A stretch of DNA of 64,000 nt from Pseudofrankia inefficax (GTDB taxonomy: Bacteria; Actinomycetota; Actinomycetes; Frankiales; Frankiaceae): NCBI RefSeq assembly GCF_000166135.1, contig NC_014666.1:1178001-1242000 (forward strand), read 5' to 3'. Shown here one piece after another: positions 30,381 through 39,800 of this stretch; position 1 is the stretch's first letter, and every line of letters begins with the position of its first letter. The notes below the pieces were generated by a model. It did no database searches. It had not been told where the DNA came from and saw only the letters and a program-made list of their open reading frames with translations. The translations under genes were made by a program, and so were the position numbers.

Positions 30381-30956
30381 GTGGGAGTCAGCCTCAGCAA
30401 GGGCGGCAACGTCTCGTTGTCGAAGGAGGCACCTGGCCTCACGAGCATCATGGTCGGTCTCGGCTGGGACGCTCGGACGACGACCGGTTCGGACTTCGAC
30501 CTCGACGCGAGCGCGATTGCGTGCCGCGCCGACGGTCGGGTGGTCTCCGACCAGTACTTCGTCTTCTTCAACAATCTGCGTAGCCCGGATGGCGCGATCG
30601 AGCACCAGGGCGACAACCTCACCGGCGCCGGCGAGGGTGACGACGAGCAGGTGAAGGTCAACCTCGCCACCCTGCCGGCCGAGATCGACAAGATCGTGTT
30701 CCCGGTCTCGATCTACGACGCCGAGTCGCGGCAGCAGAGCTTCGGCCAGGTGCGCAACGCGTTCATTCGCATCGCGAACGAGGTCGGCGGCGCCGAGATC
30801 GCCCGGTACGACCTGTCCGAGGACGCCTCGACCGAGACCGCCATGATCTTCGGTGAGGTCTACCGGCACGGCGCCGACTGGAAGTTCCGCGCGGTCGGCC
30901 AGGGCTACGCGACCGGCCTGCGCGGCATCGCTCAGGACTACGGCGTCAACGTTTAA
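30381..30956 (+). CDS. terD: TerD-family stress protein
   Basis: A 191-residue TerD domain protein: [29 protein letters not shown], interrupted here for length, then [30 protein letters not shown], then [24 protein letters not shown], and [25 protein letters not shown] at the end. TerD proteins bind calcium through the conserved Asp/Glu clusters (DFDLD and GDN.TG) and act in tellurite, phage and envelope stress responses; the molecular role is unsettled. The start GTG 30381 follows GGGAGGAAAACA. It opens the 16-kb Ter-type locus and ends at a strong hairpin. Confidence 0.95.
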   Translation: MGVSLSKGGNVSLSKEAPGLTSIMVGLGWDARTTTGSDFDLDASAIACRADGRVVSDQYFVFFNNLRSPDGAIEHQGDNLTGAGEGDDEQVKVNLATLPAEIDKIVFPVSIYDAESRQQSFGQVRNAFIRIANEVGGAEIARYDLSEDASTETAMIFGEVYRHGADWKFRAVGQGYATGLRGIAQDYGVNV

Positions 30957-30964
30957 CGGCAAAG

Positions 30965-30999
30965 CGGCCGGAATGGGCGCGTCGCGCCCGTTCCGGCCG
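30965..30999 (+). terminator. Terminator after terD
   Basis: Arms CGGCCGGAA (30965-30973) and TTCCGGCCG (30991-30999) extend inward through GGGCGC/GCGCCC with one T-G wobble, giving about 16 paired bases and almost no loop. It begins 9 bp past the terD stop. It resembles the hairpin at 21297-21332. Confidence 0.7.
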
Positions 31000-31350
31000 T
31001 AGCTCGGTGCGGCCGGTCGGGTCGTATGGGTGGCCGGGCCGGTCGCCGCCGTGATTGTTCACATCTTGTCGGCCGCTTGTCAGCTTTGTCCCAGGTGGGG
31101 CTGGCTACGATGCGAGGGCCGCGCACCATCTACGAGCGTGTCGTCGGTCGTTTGTCTGGTGCGGCCTCGGTCCGCCGGAGCTTCCCACGGGCCGTGGGGA
31201 GCGGGCGGGCGGCCGGCAAGCCTTGTCGGGCGCGGCTGACGGCGGCGTCGATCAAGGCGGTGCGGTGGACTCCGGCGGACCGGAGCCGCAGCGCCACAGG
31301 CGCCGGCCGACCATCATCCCTTAGACCGGTCCGCGGAGGTGCAGGTCCTG
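31000..31350 (+). promoter_or_regulatory. Leader and candidate promoter of the DUF475/TerC-like gene
   Basis: This 350-bp gap has no supported gene. A -10-like TACGAT is at 31106-31111; TTGTCC at 31086-31091 is a possible -35, but the 14-bp spacing is short. A transcript from there would have a leader of about 235 nt, rich in GC, before the GGAGG at 31335. Confidence 0.35.
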
Positions 31351-32472
31351 GTGCACATCTTGCGGATCTTCGGCTGGTCGTTCGCCGTGACCGCCGTGGT
31401 CGTCGCTGGCGCCGGCGTGATCGGCGGAGGGCAGGCCGCGGCACTCGTCGCGATCCTGGCCGTCCTCGAGATCAGTCTGTCGTTCGACAACGCGGTCATC
31501 AACGCGACGATCCTCGGCCGGATGAGCGCCGCCTGGCAACGGATCTTCCTGACAGTCGGTGTGCTGATCGCCGTCTTCGGCATGCGGCTGATCTTCCCGA
31601 TCGTGGTCGTCGCGCTGACGGCGCATCTGAGCCCCTACGACGTCTTCGACCTGGCGGTCAACCACTCCGACCAGTACGCGGACAAGCTGCACGCGGCCCA
31701 TCCCGCGATCGCCGCGTTCGGCGGGATCTTCCTGTTCATGATCTTCCTGGACTTCATGTTCGACAACGAGCGTGACGTCCAGTGGCTGCGCTGGCTGGAA
31801 GAGCCGCTGCGCAAGGCCGGTGCCCTCGACGTCATCCCGGTCGTGCTCGGGCTGGTCGCGCTGCTGGTCGTCGGCGAGTGGTTCTCCGGCGGCCACACCG
31901 AGCAGGTCTTCGTCGCCGGCGTCGCCGGTCTCGCGACCTACCTGGCCGTCAGCGGCCTCGGCGAGTTCTTCGAGTCACGTGGGCTCGGCGCCGAGGAGGA
32001 CGACGGCGACGAGCCGGCCACCGCTGGCACGGGCGGGGCCTCCAGCACTGCCCTCGCCACCGGCAAGGCCGCGTTCTTCCTCTTCCTCTACCTCGAGGTC
32101 CTGGACGCGAGCTTCTCGTTCGACGGCGTCGTCGGCGCGTTCGCGATCTCCCAGAACATCTTCATCATCGCCGCCGGTCTCGGCATCGGGGCGATGTACA
32201 TCCGGTCACTGACCGTCTTCCTGGTACGCCAGGGGACGCTGTCGGAGTACGTGTTCCTCGAGCATGGCGCTCATTACGCGATCGGCGCCCTGGCGGTGAT
32301 CCTCGCCGTCTCGATCGAGAACGACGTGCCCGAGATCGTCACTGGGCTGATCGGTGTCGCGTTCATCGGCCTCGCGTTGCTGACCTCGATCCGCCACCGC
32401 AGGAAGAACGCGGACCAGGACGGGAACTCCGACGAGAGCTCGGCACCCGAACCGGTCGGCGCCAGCTCGTGA
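31351..32472 (+). CDS. DUF475/TerC-like integral membrane protein
   Basis: The 373-residue protein has about nine hydrophobic segments and the TerC-superfamily signature LEISLSFDNAVINATILGRM near residue 45, where the acidic/Asn residues in the membrane are thought to bind metal. A second acidic membrane motif, LYLEVLDASFSFDGVVGAF, lies near 250, and VSIENDVPEIVTGLIG near the end. This two-half layout is that of DUF475 (YceF/TerC-like) proteins, probable Mn/Ca transporters or partners of TerD at the membrane. GTG 31351 is preferred because the GTG at 31339 overlaps the GGAGG site itself. Confidence 0.88.
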   Translation: MHILRIFGWSFAVTAVVVAGAGVIGGGQAAALVAILAVLEISLSFDNAVINATILGRMSAAWQRIFLTVGVLIAVFGMRLIFPIVVVALTAHLSPYDVFDLAVNHSDQYADKLHAAHPAIAAFGGIFLFMIFLDFMFDNERDVQWLRWLEEPLRKAGALDVIPVVLGLVALLVVGEWFSGGHTEQVFVAGVAGLATYLAVSGLGEFFESRGLGAEEDDGDEPATAGTGGASSTALATGKAAFFLFLYLEVLDASFSFDGVVGAFAISQNIFIIAAGLGIGAMYIRSLTVFLVRQGTLSEYVFLEHGAHYAIGALAVILAVSIENDVPEIVTGLIGVAFIGLALLTSIRHRRKNADQDGNSDESSAPEPVGASS

Positions 32473-32776
32473 CCGAGCCGCGGCTGGGTCCCCGGCGCGA
32501 ATGTTGGCCGGGCGGAGCCTGACCGGGACCAGACACGTTGTCTGGACAGGGCAGGTGGACGCGACCGGCGGTCCGCGCCGAGTTGGCCGCTGTGCAGAAT
32601 GGTCGGCGGGATCGTCGGGGGTGTTTGGTGGTCGGCCCGGGGCGGCAGGTAAGGCCCCAGGCCGACCAGTGCTCGGGAAGCCGCGCCACCCCTACCGGGG
32701 GCCGGGTCGATGGTCCGAGGAGGCTCTCCCGGGCGCCCGGCTGGCGGCGGCGGACGACGACCGCGAAGGAGCGGAC
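32473..32776. other. Intergenic region with operator-like and terminator-like palindromes
   Basis: The 304 bp between the TerC-like gene and the second TerD-like gene carry two strong inverted repeats. 32529-32545 is CCAGACA-CGT-TGTCTGG, a compact perfect 7-bp dyad suited to a dimeric regulator. 32629-32668 has arms TGGTCGGCC/GGCCGACCA continuing as GGGGC/GCCCC after one mismatch, a probable terminator. No gene is seen. Confidence 0.5.
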
Positions 32777-33451
32777 ATGGCTTTCGACAACCCGAACCCA
32801 GGGGCCACCGGCGGGCCAGGCGGCGCGACGCCCGGGGTGTCCCTGAGCAAGGTCACCCTCACGAAGTCCGCGCCGAGCGTGTCGCTGTCGAAGCAGGGCG
32901 GCGGCGGTCGGCTGCACGTGAACCTGAACTGGCAGACGGGTGCCCCCCAGAAGGGCGGCTTCCTCAAGCGCGTGCTCGGTGGCACCGGCGGGATCGACCT
33001 CGACCTCGCCGCCCTCTACGAGCTCAGCGACGGCCAGAAGGGGGTCATCCAGGCCCTCGGCGACACGTTCGGATCCTTCGACGCCCCGCCGTTCGTCGTG
33101 CTCGACGCCGACGACCGCACCGGGTCCGCGGTCGGCGGCGAGAACCTGTACGTCAACCTGGCCCGGGCGGGGCAGATCCGCCGGGTACTGATCTTCGCGT
33201 TCATCTACGAGGGCGTCGCCTCGTTCGACCAGGCCAACGCGGTCGTGACGCTGACCCCCGCGCAGGGCGCGCCGATCGAGGTCCGCCTCGACGAGCAGGC
33301 CGGCGGTTCCCGAATGTGCGCCATCGCGCTGCTGACGAACAACGGCGCCGGCGACTTCACGGTCAGCCGGGAGGTCAAGTACGTCGGCGGCCACCGTCAG
33401 CTCGACGCCCTCTACAACTGGGGCCTCAACTGGACGCCGGGCCGCAAGTGA
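32777..33451 (+). CDS. Second TerD-superfamily protein
   Basis: A 224-residue protein with a divergent TerD domain. It has a Gly-rich start, then two 'SLSK' strands (GVSLSKVTLTKSAPSVSLSKQ), LHVNLNWQTGAP, GIDLDLAALYELSDGQKGVI, FVVLDADDRTGS, GENLYVNLARAGQIRRVLIFAFIYEG and the terminal YVGGHRQLDALYNWGLNW. The DLDLA and DADD-type acidic clusters correspond to the calcium sites of TerD. The start at ATG 32777 follows AAGGAGCGGAC. Its stop overlaps the next start by 4 bp, so it is coupled to the GrpE-like gene, tying TerD function to the chaperone set. Confidence 0.88.
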   Translation: MAFDNPNPGATGGPGGATPGVSLSKVTLTKSAPSVSLSKQGGGGRLHVNLNWQTGAPQKGGFLKRVLGGTGGIDLDLAALYELSDGQKGVIQALGDTFGSFDAPPFVVLDADDRTGSAVGGENLYVNLARAGQIRRVLIFAFIYEGVASFDQANAVVTLTPAQGAPIEVRLDEQAGGSRMCAIALLTNNGAGDFTVSREVKYVGGHRQLDALYNWGLNWTPGRK

Positions 33452-34548
33452 CCGAACCACGCCGCAGGCGCGACCGGGCGGGTCGCTGGTTCCCCGGCTC
33501 CGACCCGCTCGGTCCTGGCCAGGGCGACGGCCCGGACGCCGGTGAGACCACCAGCCTTCCCGGGCTCTCCGGCGCGGGCGGCTCGCCGACGGCGCTGCCG
33601 ACCGTGCCCGCCGGGGCGTTGCCCGGCATCATGACCCCGCCGGACGGCGTGCGCGGGGTTCCCGGCATGGTCGACGTCGCCCGCGGGCCCGCCCGGGGCG
33701 GGGAGCCCGACCCGGGCGGCCCGCCGCGTGGCACATCGGGGCTTCCCGGGGTCAGCGGCCGAGGCTCGATCGACAGCCTCCCGCCGTTCGTCGAGGCGGG
33801 GCCGTATGACTACGACGCCTACGTGGACGCGGCGACCGGCCCGGACTGGGCCGCCGCGCCGACCCGCGGGCCGGCCCCGCAGCCCGGCGGCGATCGGTCA
33901 GGCAACGACCGCCAGGGCAACGACCGGCAAGGCATCGATCGCCAGGCCGGCGACCGCCAGGCCGCCGAGCGCCAGAGCGCCGAGCGTCAGGTGGGCGATC
34001 GGCCGGGCAACGACCGGCAGGGCGGCGAGCGGGCCCTGGCGGGGGACACCGGCCCGGCCGCCGGCGGGCCGACCGGTCCGCGGGCCGCCGGTTCCGGCGA
34101 CCTGGTCGAGGAGCTCGCCGCGGTGGGCCGCCGGCTCGACGAGCTGGCCCGGCTGCGCCGGCACGACGTGGAGCTCGTCGACCGGCTGCACGAGGAGAAC
34201 GGCAAGCTGCGCCAGGGCGAGCTGACCGAGGCGATGGGCCCGCTGCTGCGTGGCCTGATCCGGCTGCACGACCAGATGTCCAGCCTCGGCGGGGACGACC
34301 CGCAGAGCGTCGCCGGCATCCTGCGCAAGCAGCTGCTGCAGGTGCTCGACATCTCCGCCGACGTGCGCCCCTACATCGCGGTGCCGGGCAGCCCCTTCGA
34401 CCCGACCCGCCACCTCGCGCTACGCGGGATCGCCACCGACGACCCGGCCCGCGACCGCACGATCGCCCGCGGTGTCCGGCCCGGTTTCGTGCGTGGCTCC
34501 TCGACGGTCCTGCGCCCGGCCGAGGCCGAGGTGTACCGCAACCGTTGA
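33448..34548 (+). CDS. GrpE-like protein with disordered N-terminus
   Basis: The 366-residue product starts at GTG 33448 inside the preceding stop. Residues 1-145 are Pro/Gly-rich. About 148-195 is a nine-fold pentapeptide array of the type GNDRQ/AGDRQ/SAERQ. From about 219 on it resembles GrpE: a long helix (DLVEELAAVGRRLDELARL), LRQGELTEAMGPLLRGLIRLHDQM, and a beta-rich end with PGSPFDPTRHLALRGIATDD and VRPGFVRGSSTVLRPAEAEVY, the hallmarks of the GrpE beta wing. GrpE exchanges nucleotide on Hsp70; the Hsp70-like gene is next. The main dnaK/grpE set of the genome is presumably elsewhere. Confidence 0.8.
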   Translation: MTEPRRRRDRAGRWFPGSDPLGPGQGDGPDAGETTSLPGLSGAGGSPTALPTVPAGALPGIMTPPDGVRGVPGMVDVARGPARGGEPDPGGPPRGTSGLPGVSGRGSIDSLPPFVEAGPYDYDAYVDAATGPDWAAAPTRGPAPQPGGDRSGNDRQGNDRQGIDRQAGDRQAAERQSAERQVGDRPGNDRQGGERALAGDTGPAAGGPTGPRAAGSGDLVEELAAVGRRLDELARLRRHDVELVDRLHEENGKLRQGELTEAMGPLLRGLIRLHDQMSSLGGDDPQSVAGILRKQLLQVLDISADVRPYIAVPGSPFDPTRHLALRGIATDDPARDRTIARGVRPGFVRGSSTVLRPAEAEVYRNR

Positions 34549-34732
34549 TGAGGCACGACGGGTCGATCCGGCTGAGGACGTACCGTGTCGCCCTGGTGGC
34601 CTGATGCGCCCGAAATGGGGGCGGTGGCGGCCGGCCGGGTAGCGCTAGGTACAAAACTCATGGGCAAACAGTCAGACCAGCGCGTCGCCGGTTGGCCGTG
34701 ACAGAACACGGCCGGCGTCCGGGTGGGCGGCG

Positions 34733-36622
34733 GTGATGACAAACGCGGCGCCCGGGCGCCGCGTCGGAAGGGACGGTGGCGGCGTGGCAGACGGCCCGCA
34801 CCTGGCCTCAAGCGACTCAGGCCCGCACGTGGCCTCAGGGAACGCAGGCCCGCACGTGGCCTCAGGAAACGCAGGCCCGCACGTGGCCTCGGGGAACGCA
34901 GGCCCGCAGGTGGCATCAGGGAGCGCGCAGCCGACCTCGGGCGACGGTGCCAAGGGCGCCAAGGTCTTCGGGATCGACCTGGGCACGACCTACTCGTGCA
35001 TCGCGCGCCTGGACGAGTACGGCCGGCCGGACGTGATCCGCAACATCGAGTCGCAGCCGACCACCCCGAGCGTGGTGCTGTTCGACGAGGGCGCCGACAG
35101 CCAGGTCTCCTTCGTCGTCGGCACGCAGGCCAAGCGCCAGCTACGGATCCGGCCGGACGACGTGGCCAGCCTGGTCAAGCGGCACATGGGCACGTCCGAC
35201 TGGCGGTTCGTCGCGCACGGCGTCGAGTACACCGCGGCCGCCGTCTCCAGCCTCGTCCTCAAGGCCCTGGCCGCCGACGCGGAGCGCGCCACCGGTGGGC
35301 CGGTGACCGACGTCGTCATCACGGTGCCGGCCTACTTCGGCGACGAGGAGCGCAAGGCGACCAAGCTGGCCGGCGAGCTCGCCGGGCTCACGGTCGTCGA
35401 CATCATCAACGAGCCGACCGCCGCCGCCTTCGCCTACGGCTTCGCCCAGGACGGCGCGGCCGAGTCGACGGTGCTCGTCTACGACCTCGGTGGCGGAACC
35501 TTCGACACCACCGTGATCCGGCTGCGCGAGGGCGGCATCACCGTCGTCGCCACCGACGGCGACCACGAGCTGGGTGGCGCCGACTGGGACCTGGAGCTGG
35601 TCCGCCACCTTGCCCGCCGGTTCGTCGAGGCGCAGCCGGACGCCGGCGACCCGCTCGACGACGTCTACGACGAGCAGGAGCTGCTCACCTCGGCCGAGGA
35701 CGCGAAGCTCGCCCTGTCCGGCCGGGAGAGCGTCGACGTGCTGGTCGTGCACGGTGGCCGGCGCACCAGCGTGACGGTGACCCGCTCGTCGTTCGAGGAG
35801 CTGACCAAGCCGCTGCTGGACCGCACGGTCGAGCTTACGGCGTCGGTCCTCGGCCGGGCGAAGGAGAAGGGTGTCGACCGGATCGACACCTGCCTGCTCG
35901 TCGGGGGCATGAGCAAGTCCCCCGCGGTCGCCCGCCGGCTCGCGGAGCAGTTCGGCCTCACCTGCAAGCTGATCGACCCGGACCTCGCGGTGGCCAAGGG
36001 TGCGGCCGTCTACGGCCAGAAGAAGGCGCTGGAGCGGGCCGTCCGCGAGGACCTGGTCAAGGCTGGGCGGATCGGCGCCGACGACGACCTGACCGCTGCC
36101 TCCGACGCAGACGTCGCCGCCGCGGCGGCCGAGCGGGCCGGTGAGGTCGGCCTGCCTGCCTCCGCCGTCGCGGACCTGGTGCGCACCACCGTCACCAACG
36201 TGACGTCCCGCGGCTTCGGCATCTTCGCCGAGGACCGGGGCCGGCCGGTAGCCGCGTTCCTCGCCCAGCAGAACGACCCGCTGCCCATCTCGGTCGCCAG
36301 GACCTTCTACACCGTCACCGACGACCAGACCGAGGTCGACATCCGGGTGTTCGAGCAGGGCACCGGGGTCGCGTCGCCGGTGATCGAGGACAACAAGGTC
36401 ATCGTCGCCGGCGCGCTGCGCGGCATCCCGTCCGGCCACCAGCGCGGGACCCCCGTCGAGGTGACCTTCATCATGGGCCGCGACCAGACGATCGAGGTCC
36501 GGGCCACCCACCCCGGCACGGCCGACCCGCTGGTACTGCGGGTCACCGCCGGTGTGGGCAGCGAGGCGCTGCGCACCGCCGAGGCAGCGAAGGTCAACAA
36601 GCTCGTCGAACGCCGCGAATAG
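34733..36622 (+). CDS. Hsp70 (DnaK)-like chaperone without the C-terminal lid
   Basis: A 629-residue Hsp70. An N-terminal extension of about 75 residues holds five 9-residue repeats (GPHVASGNA type, 34793-34927). The ATPase domain starts near 80 with GIDLGTTYSC; other landmarks are VKRHMG, INEPTAAAFAYGF, VYDLGGGTFDTT and LLVGGMSKSPAV. After a 50-residue Ala/Glu-rich insert comes a beta-type substrate domain (SRGFGIFAEDRGRP ... VTFIMGRDQTIEVRATHP), and the protein ends soon after, so the alpha-helical lid of DnaK (roughly 100 residues) is missing. ADP/ATP-binding residues look intact. Start is uncertain: GTG 34733, ATG 34736 or GTG 34784. Confidence 0.9.
   Translation: MMTNAAPGRRVGRDGGGVADGPHLASSDSGPHVASGNAGPHVASGNAGPHVASGNAGPQVASGSAQPTSGDGAKGAKVFGIDLGTTYSCIARLDEYGRPDVIRNIESQPTTPSVVLFDEGADSQVSFVVGTQAKRQLRIRPDDVASLVKRHMGTSDWRFVAHGVEYTAAAVSSLVLKALAADAERATGGPVTDVVITVPAYFGDEERKATKLAGELAGLTVVDIINEPTAAAFAYGFAQDGAAESTVLVYDLGGGTFDTTVIRLREGGITVVATDGDHELGGADWDLELVRHLARRFVEAQPDAGDPLDDVYDEQELLTSAEDAKLALSGRESVDVLVVHGGRRTSVTVTRSSFEELTKPLLDRTVELTASVLGRAKEKGVDRIDTCLLVGGMSKSPAVARRLAEQFGLTCKLIDPDLAVAKGAAVYGQKKALERAVREDLVKAGRIGADDDLTAASDADVAAAAAERAGEVGLPASAVADLVRTTVTNVTSRGFGIFAEDRGRPVAAFLAQQNDPLPISVARTFYTVTDDQTEVDIRVFEQGTGVASPVIEDNKVIVAGALRGIPSGHQRGTPVEVTFIMGRDQTIEVRATHPGTADPLVLRVTAGVGSEALRTAEAAKVNKLVERRE
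34793..34927 (+). repeat. 27-bp in-frame tandem repeat, five units
   Basis: Five 27-bp units encode GPHLASSDS, GPHVASGNA three times, and GPQVASGSA in the N-terminal extension of the Hsp70-like protein. The middle three differ only at a few positions, so the array is young or kept uniform by recombination. Confidence 0.85.
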
Positions 36623-36624
36623 GC

Positions 36625-36751
36625 CGGAAGCGGCCGAACGGGCGCCAAGCGCCCGCGGCCGCTTCCGCCGACTCGGGCGCAGAGCGCCCTCCTCAACGCT
36701 GGATCGAGGCGGGCGGTGATGTTCGGGGTTGGCCGCGGTCCAGGGTCAGGA
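36625..36751. repeat. Dispersed intergenic element, copy C
   Basis: This copy begins 3 bp after the Hsp70-like stop. Hairpin 1 is GGAAGCGGCCGAACGGGCGC...GCGCCCGCGGCCGCTTCC, hairpin 2 is CTCGGGCGCAGAGCGCCCT, and the tail contains CAACGCTGGATCGAGG and GGTCCAGGGTCAGGA. It matches the copies at 12746 and 14858. It may end transcription of the Hsp70 operon. Confidence 0.7.
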
Positions 36752-36832
36752 TCTTGGTTGGGTTCGCGCATGGGTGCGCCCGTCCGCGATCTGTCTCGGA
36801 CGGCACCGCGTTACGTGAGACGAGGGTGAGGC

Positions 36833-39800
36833 GTGAGCGCGGCTTTCGACGGCAGCGGTTACCGCCAGCGGGTGCTGGCGGTGCTGCGGGCGCGTTCCCC
36901 GCTGCGCATCGACGATCCGTTCCTCGTCGCCGACCTCGACCCCGAGGACAGCCACAGCGACGCCGAGGTGCAGGCTCGGCTCGCCCGCGTGCTCGGCTTC
37001 CTGCAGCGGGAGCGCGGCTCGGCGAAGTACGCCACGCTCGCCACCGAGCTGGTCCGCCGCCGGGCCGAGTGGGAGGCCCCGCTGCTCGACCCGGCGCAGC
37101 GTGACCGGGTCCGCGCGCTCGTCGTGGAGGCCCGCCGCGACGGCGAGACGGAGCGGCTCGCCAAGGTCGACGGGTACCTGGCCACGGTCCGGGAGAGGTT
37201 CGGCGGCATCCCGACCTCCCGGGTCGACGGGCTGCGCCGGCTGGCGGCCCAGGCCGGCGTGACCGGCGAGCGGTTCGACGTCCGGCTGGCGCGGGAACGG
37301 ATCATCGAGGACGCCCCCGGCGCTCGGGTGGCTCCGTTGCCGGCCGACGCGCGTGGCCAGATCCGCGACCGGCTCGACGAGCTGCGCGCCCTGCGCCGCG
37401 GCGACCACGCCTCCACCGCCTCGCTGTGGGCCTTCCTCGGCGTCGCGCCGGAGTCGCCGCCGGCGCGGCTGGCCGCCGCCTACGAAGCGGTCGCCGCCGT
37501 GAACGCCCGCCGGCCGCACGACCGGGAGAAGACGGTCACCGCCGACCTGCTGGCGCTGGTCCGCGCCCGGCTGCTGGAGGCGGACCCCGCCGCGTACTCC
37601 GCCGGGCTGCTCGTGGACGCCGCCGACGAGCTGCGCGGGGCCGTCGAGGAGCACGTCCTGCTCGACGGCGAGATCACCGCTGTCGCGTTCGAGGGCCTGA
37701 TGCGCCGGGCGCTGGCCACCGGGCGCGGGCTGAGCGCCACCCAGATCCGCACCGTCGTGCTCGGCCTCGCCCGCGACCTCGGGGTCCCGGTCAGCACGGG
37801 CGCGACGGTCGACTTCGTCGTCTGCCCCGGCTGTGCCCGCCCCGAGCCCGTCGGGGAGGTGCGGGTCTGCCGTTACTGCGACACCGACCTCTACATCGGC
37901 TGCCCCAGCTGCTCCCGGCTCACCGAGGCCGCGGCCGTCGTCTGCCGGCACTGCGGGCAGAGCGTCCGGCAGTCCAGGGACGCCACCGAGGCCGTCGCCG
38001 CGATCCGCCGGGCCCTCGACGAGGGGCGGCCGGCCCAGGCCGTCGAGCTCGTCGGCCGGGCCCGGCCGCTGCTGGTCGCGCTCGGCGGCCCGACCGGCGC
38101 CGTCGGCGAGGAGCTGGCCGCGCGGGCCGCGGCAGCGCTGGCGGCGGCGGAGGCCGGCTGGCGGGCGCTCGCCGACGACCGCGCGGCCGGCCGGGCCCAG
38201 GCCGCGCTGGACCGGGCCCGCTGGCTGGTCGCGCAGGCCGCCGACGTGCGCGGACCCGACGGCCGGGACGGCGCCGAGGTGCTCGGGGAGCTGACCGTCG
38301 CGCAGGCGATGATCCGCCGCCGGGTGGACGCGGCGCTCGGGCTGCCCCCGGCCCAGCGGGAGGCCGCGCTGGTCGCGGTGCTCGCGAGCGCGTCCGACAG
38401 CCCCGAGGCGCTCGCGGCGCTGGCCGCGCTGCCGCTCGCCGCGCCGGCCGACCTGGTCGCGGTGCCGACCGTCGCCACCGGGCCCACCGGCGCGGTGCTG
38501 CTGCGCTGGCGGTCCGCCGACACCGCAGCCCCGGTCTCGTTCCGGGTCGACCGGGTGGTCGCCGGCACGCTCGGCGTCCCGCCGACCCGGTCCGGCCTGG
38601 GCACGACAACGGTCGCCGAGCTGACCGACGCCGGCGCTCCGGCCTGGGTGCCGGTGTTCTACGAGGTGACGGCGTTCTCGGCCAGCCGTCGCTCGGCGCT
38701 CGCCCGGACGGCGCCGCTGGTGCTGACCCGTGAGGTCGAGCAACTGCGCGCGCAGCAAACCGCGGACGGCGTCCGGCTCACCTGGCGGCTCGACGGCCCG
38801 GTCCAGGTGGTCACCGTCGAGCGGGCCGTAGACGCCGTCGACGCCGTCGATCCGAGCGTCGTCCCGGAGGCCGACGAGGACGGCGACCCGGCGACCGGCG
38901 GCACCGTGCCGAGCGCGGCCCGCGTCGTCGACCGGTCCGTGCGGCACACCAGGGCCGGCGGCGGGACGCTGACCGACCCGGACGTCCAGCCCGGCGTCAC
39001 CTACCGCTACCGGCTGTCGGTCGAATACGTCGCCGCCGACGGCATGCCGGCGCGCACGGCCGGGGTCGAGGTCTCGGTGGCGGTCGTGGCGCGGCCGCTG
39101 CCGGTCCTCGACCTGGCGGTCTCCTACTCCGCTGGCGGGACCATGCTGCGCTGGACGGCGCCGCCCGGCCCCGAGGTGCGGGTCTACGCGACCCCCGGGG
39201 TGCTGCCCGACATGGGCGCGCCGCCCGGCGGCCGGTTCGGACCCCCGCCGGCGGCACCGGTGGGACCGTTCGGGCCGGAGAACGTCGACCTGCCGCTGGA
39301 GGCGCTCACGGGCCCGGTCCGGCTTGTGGGTACCAGCCGCCGTGGCCGGCTACTGGACCCGGCGGCGGTCGGCCCGGTCGTGTACACCCCGGTCAGCGTG
39401 CTCGGCGGTCGCGGCGTCATCGGCCGCCCGGTCCAGCACATCGCCCCGGGCGGCGTCACCGAGCTGCGCGCCGAGGACCGTGGCGACGAGCTGGTGCTGT
39501 TCTTCCGGCTGGCGCCGGGCCTGACCGAGGCGCGGGTGCTGTGGCGGCGGGACCGCACCCCGACCGGGCCGGACGACCCGACCGCCTCTGCCGCGACCGT
39601 GACCGTCGCCGGCCTCCAGCCGCGCGGCGGCGGCTGGCGGTTGTCCGCGCCGCGCGACGGCTGGCCCTACTACGTCGCCTGCTTCCCGGTGTTCCGCGTC
39701 GGCGGGCAGCCGAGGGCCGCCGCCGCGGGCGCCGAGGTGGTCGTGCGGGCCCCGGCCAGGCCACGTGTCGACGCCGGCACGGCTCCGCCCCTGGCGGCCG

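Noticed and set aside
29450-30691. 413-residue minus-strand open frame across the glgE-terD gap and into terD
   Set aside because: It overlaps the certain terD gene, has no recognisable domain and no ribosome binding site; the composition is that of GC-rich shadow frames.
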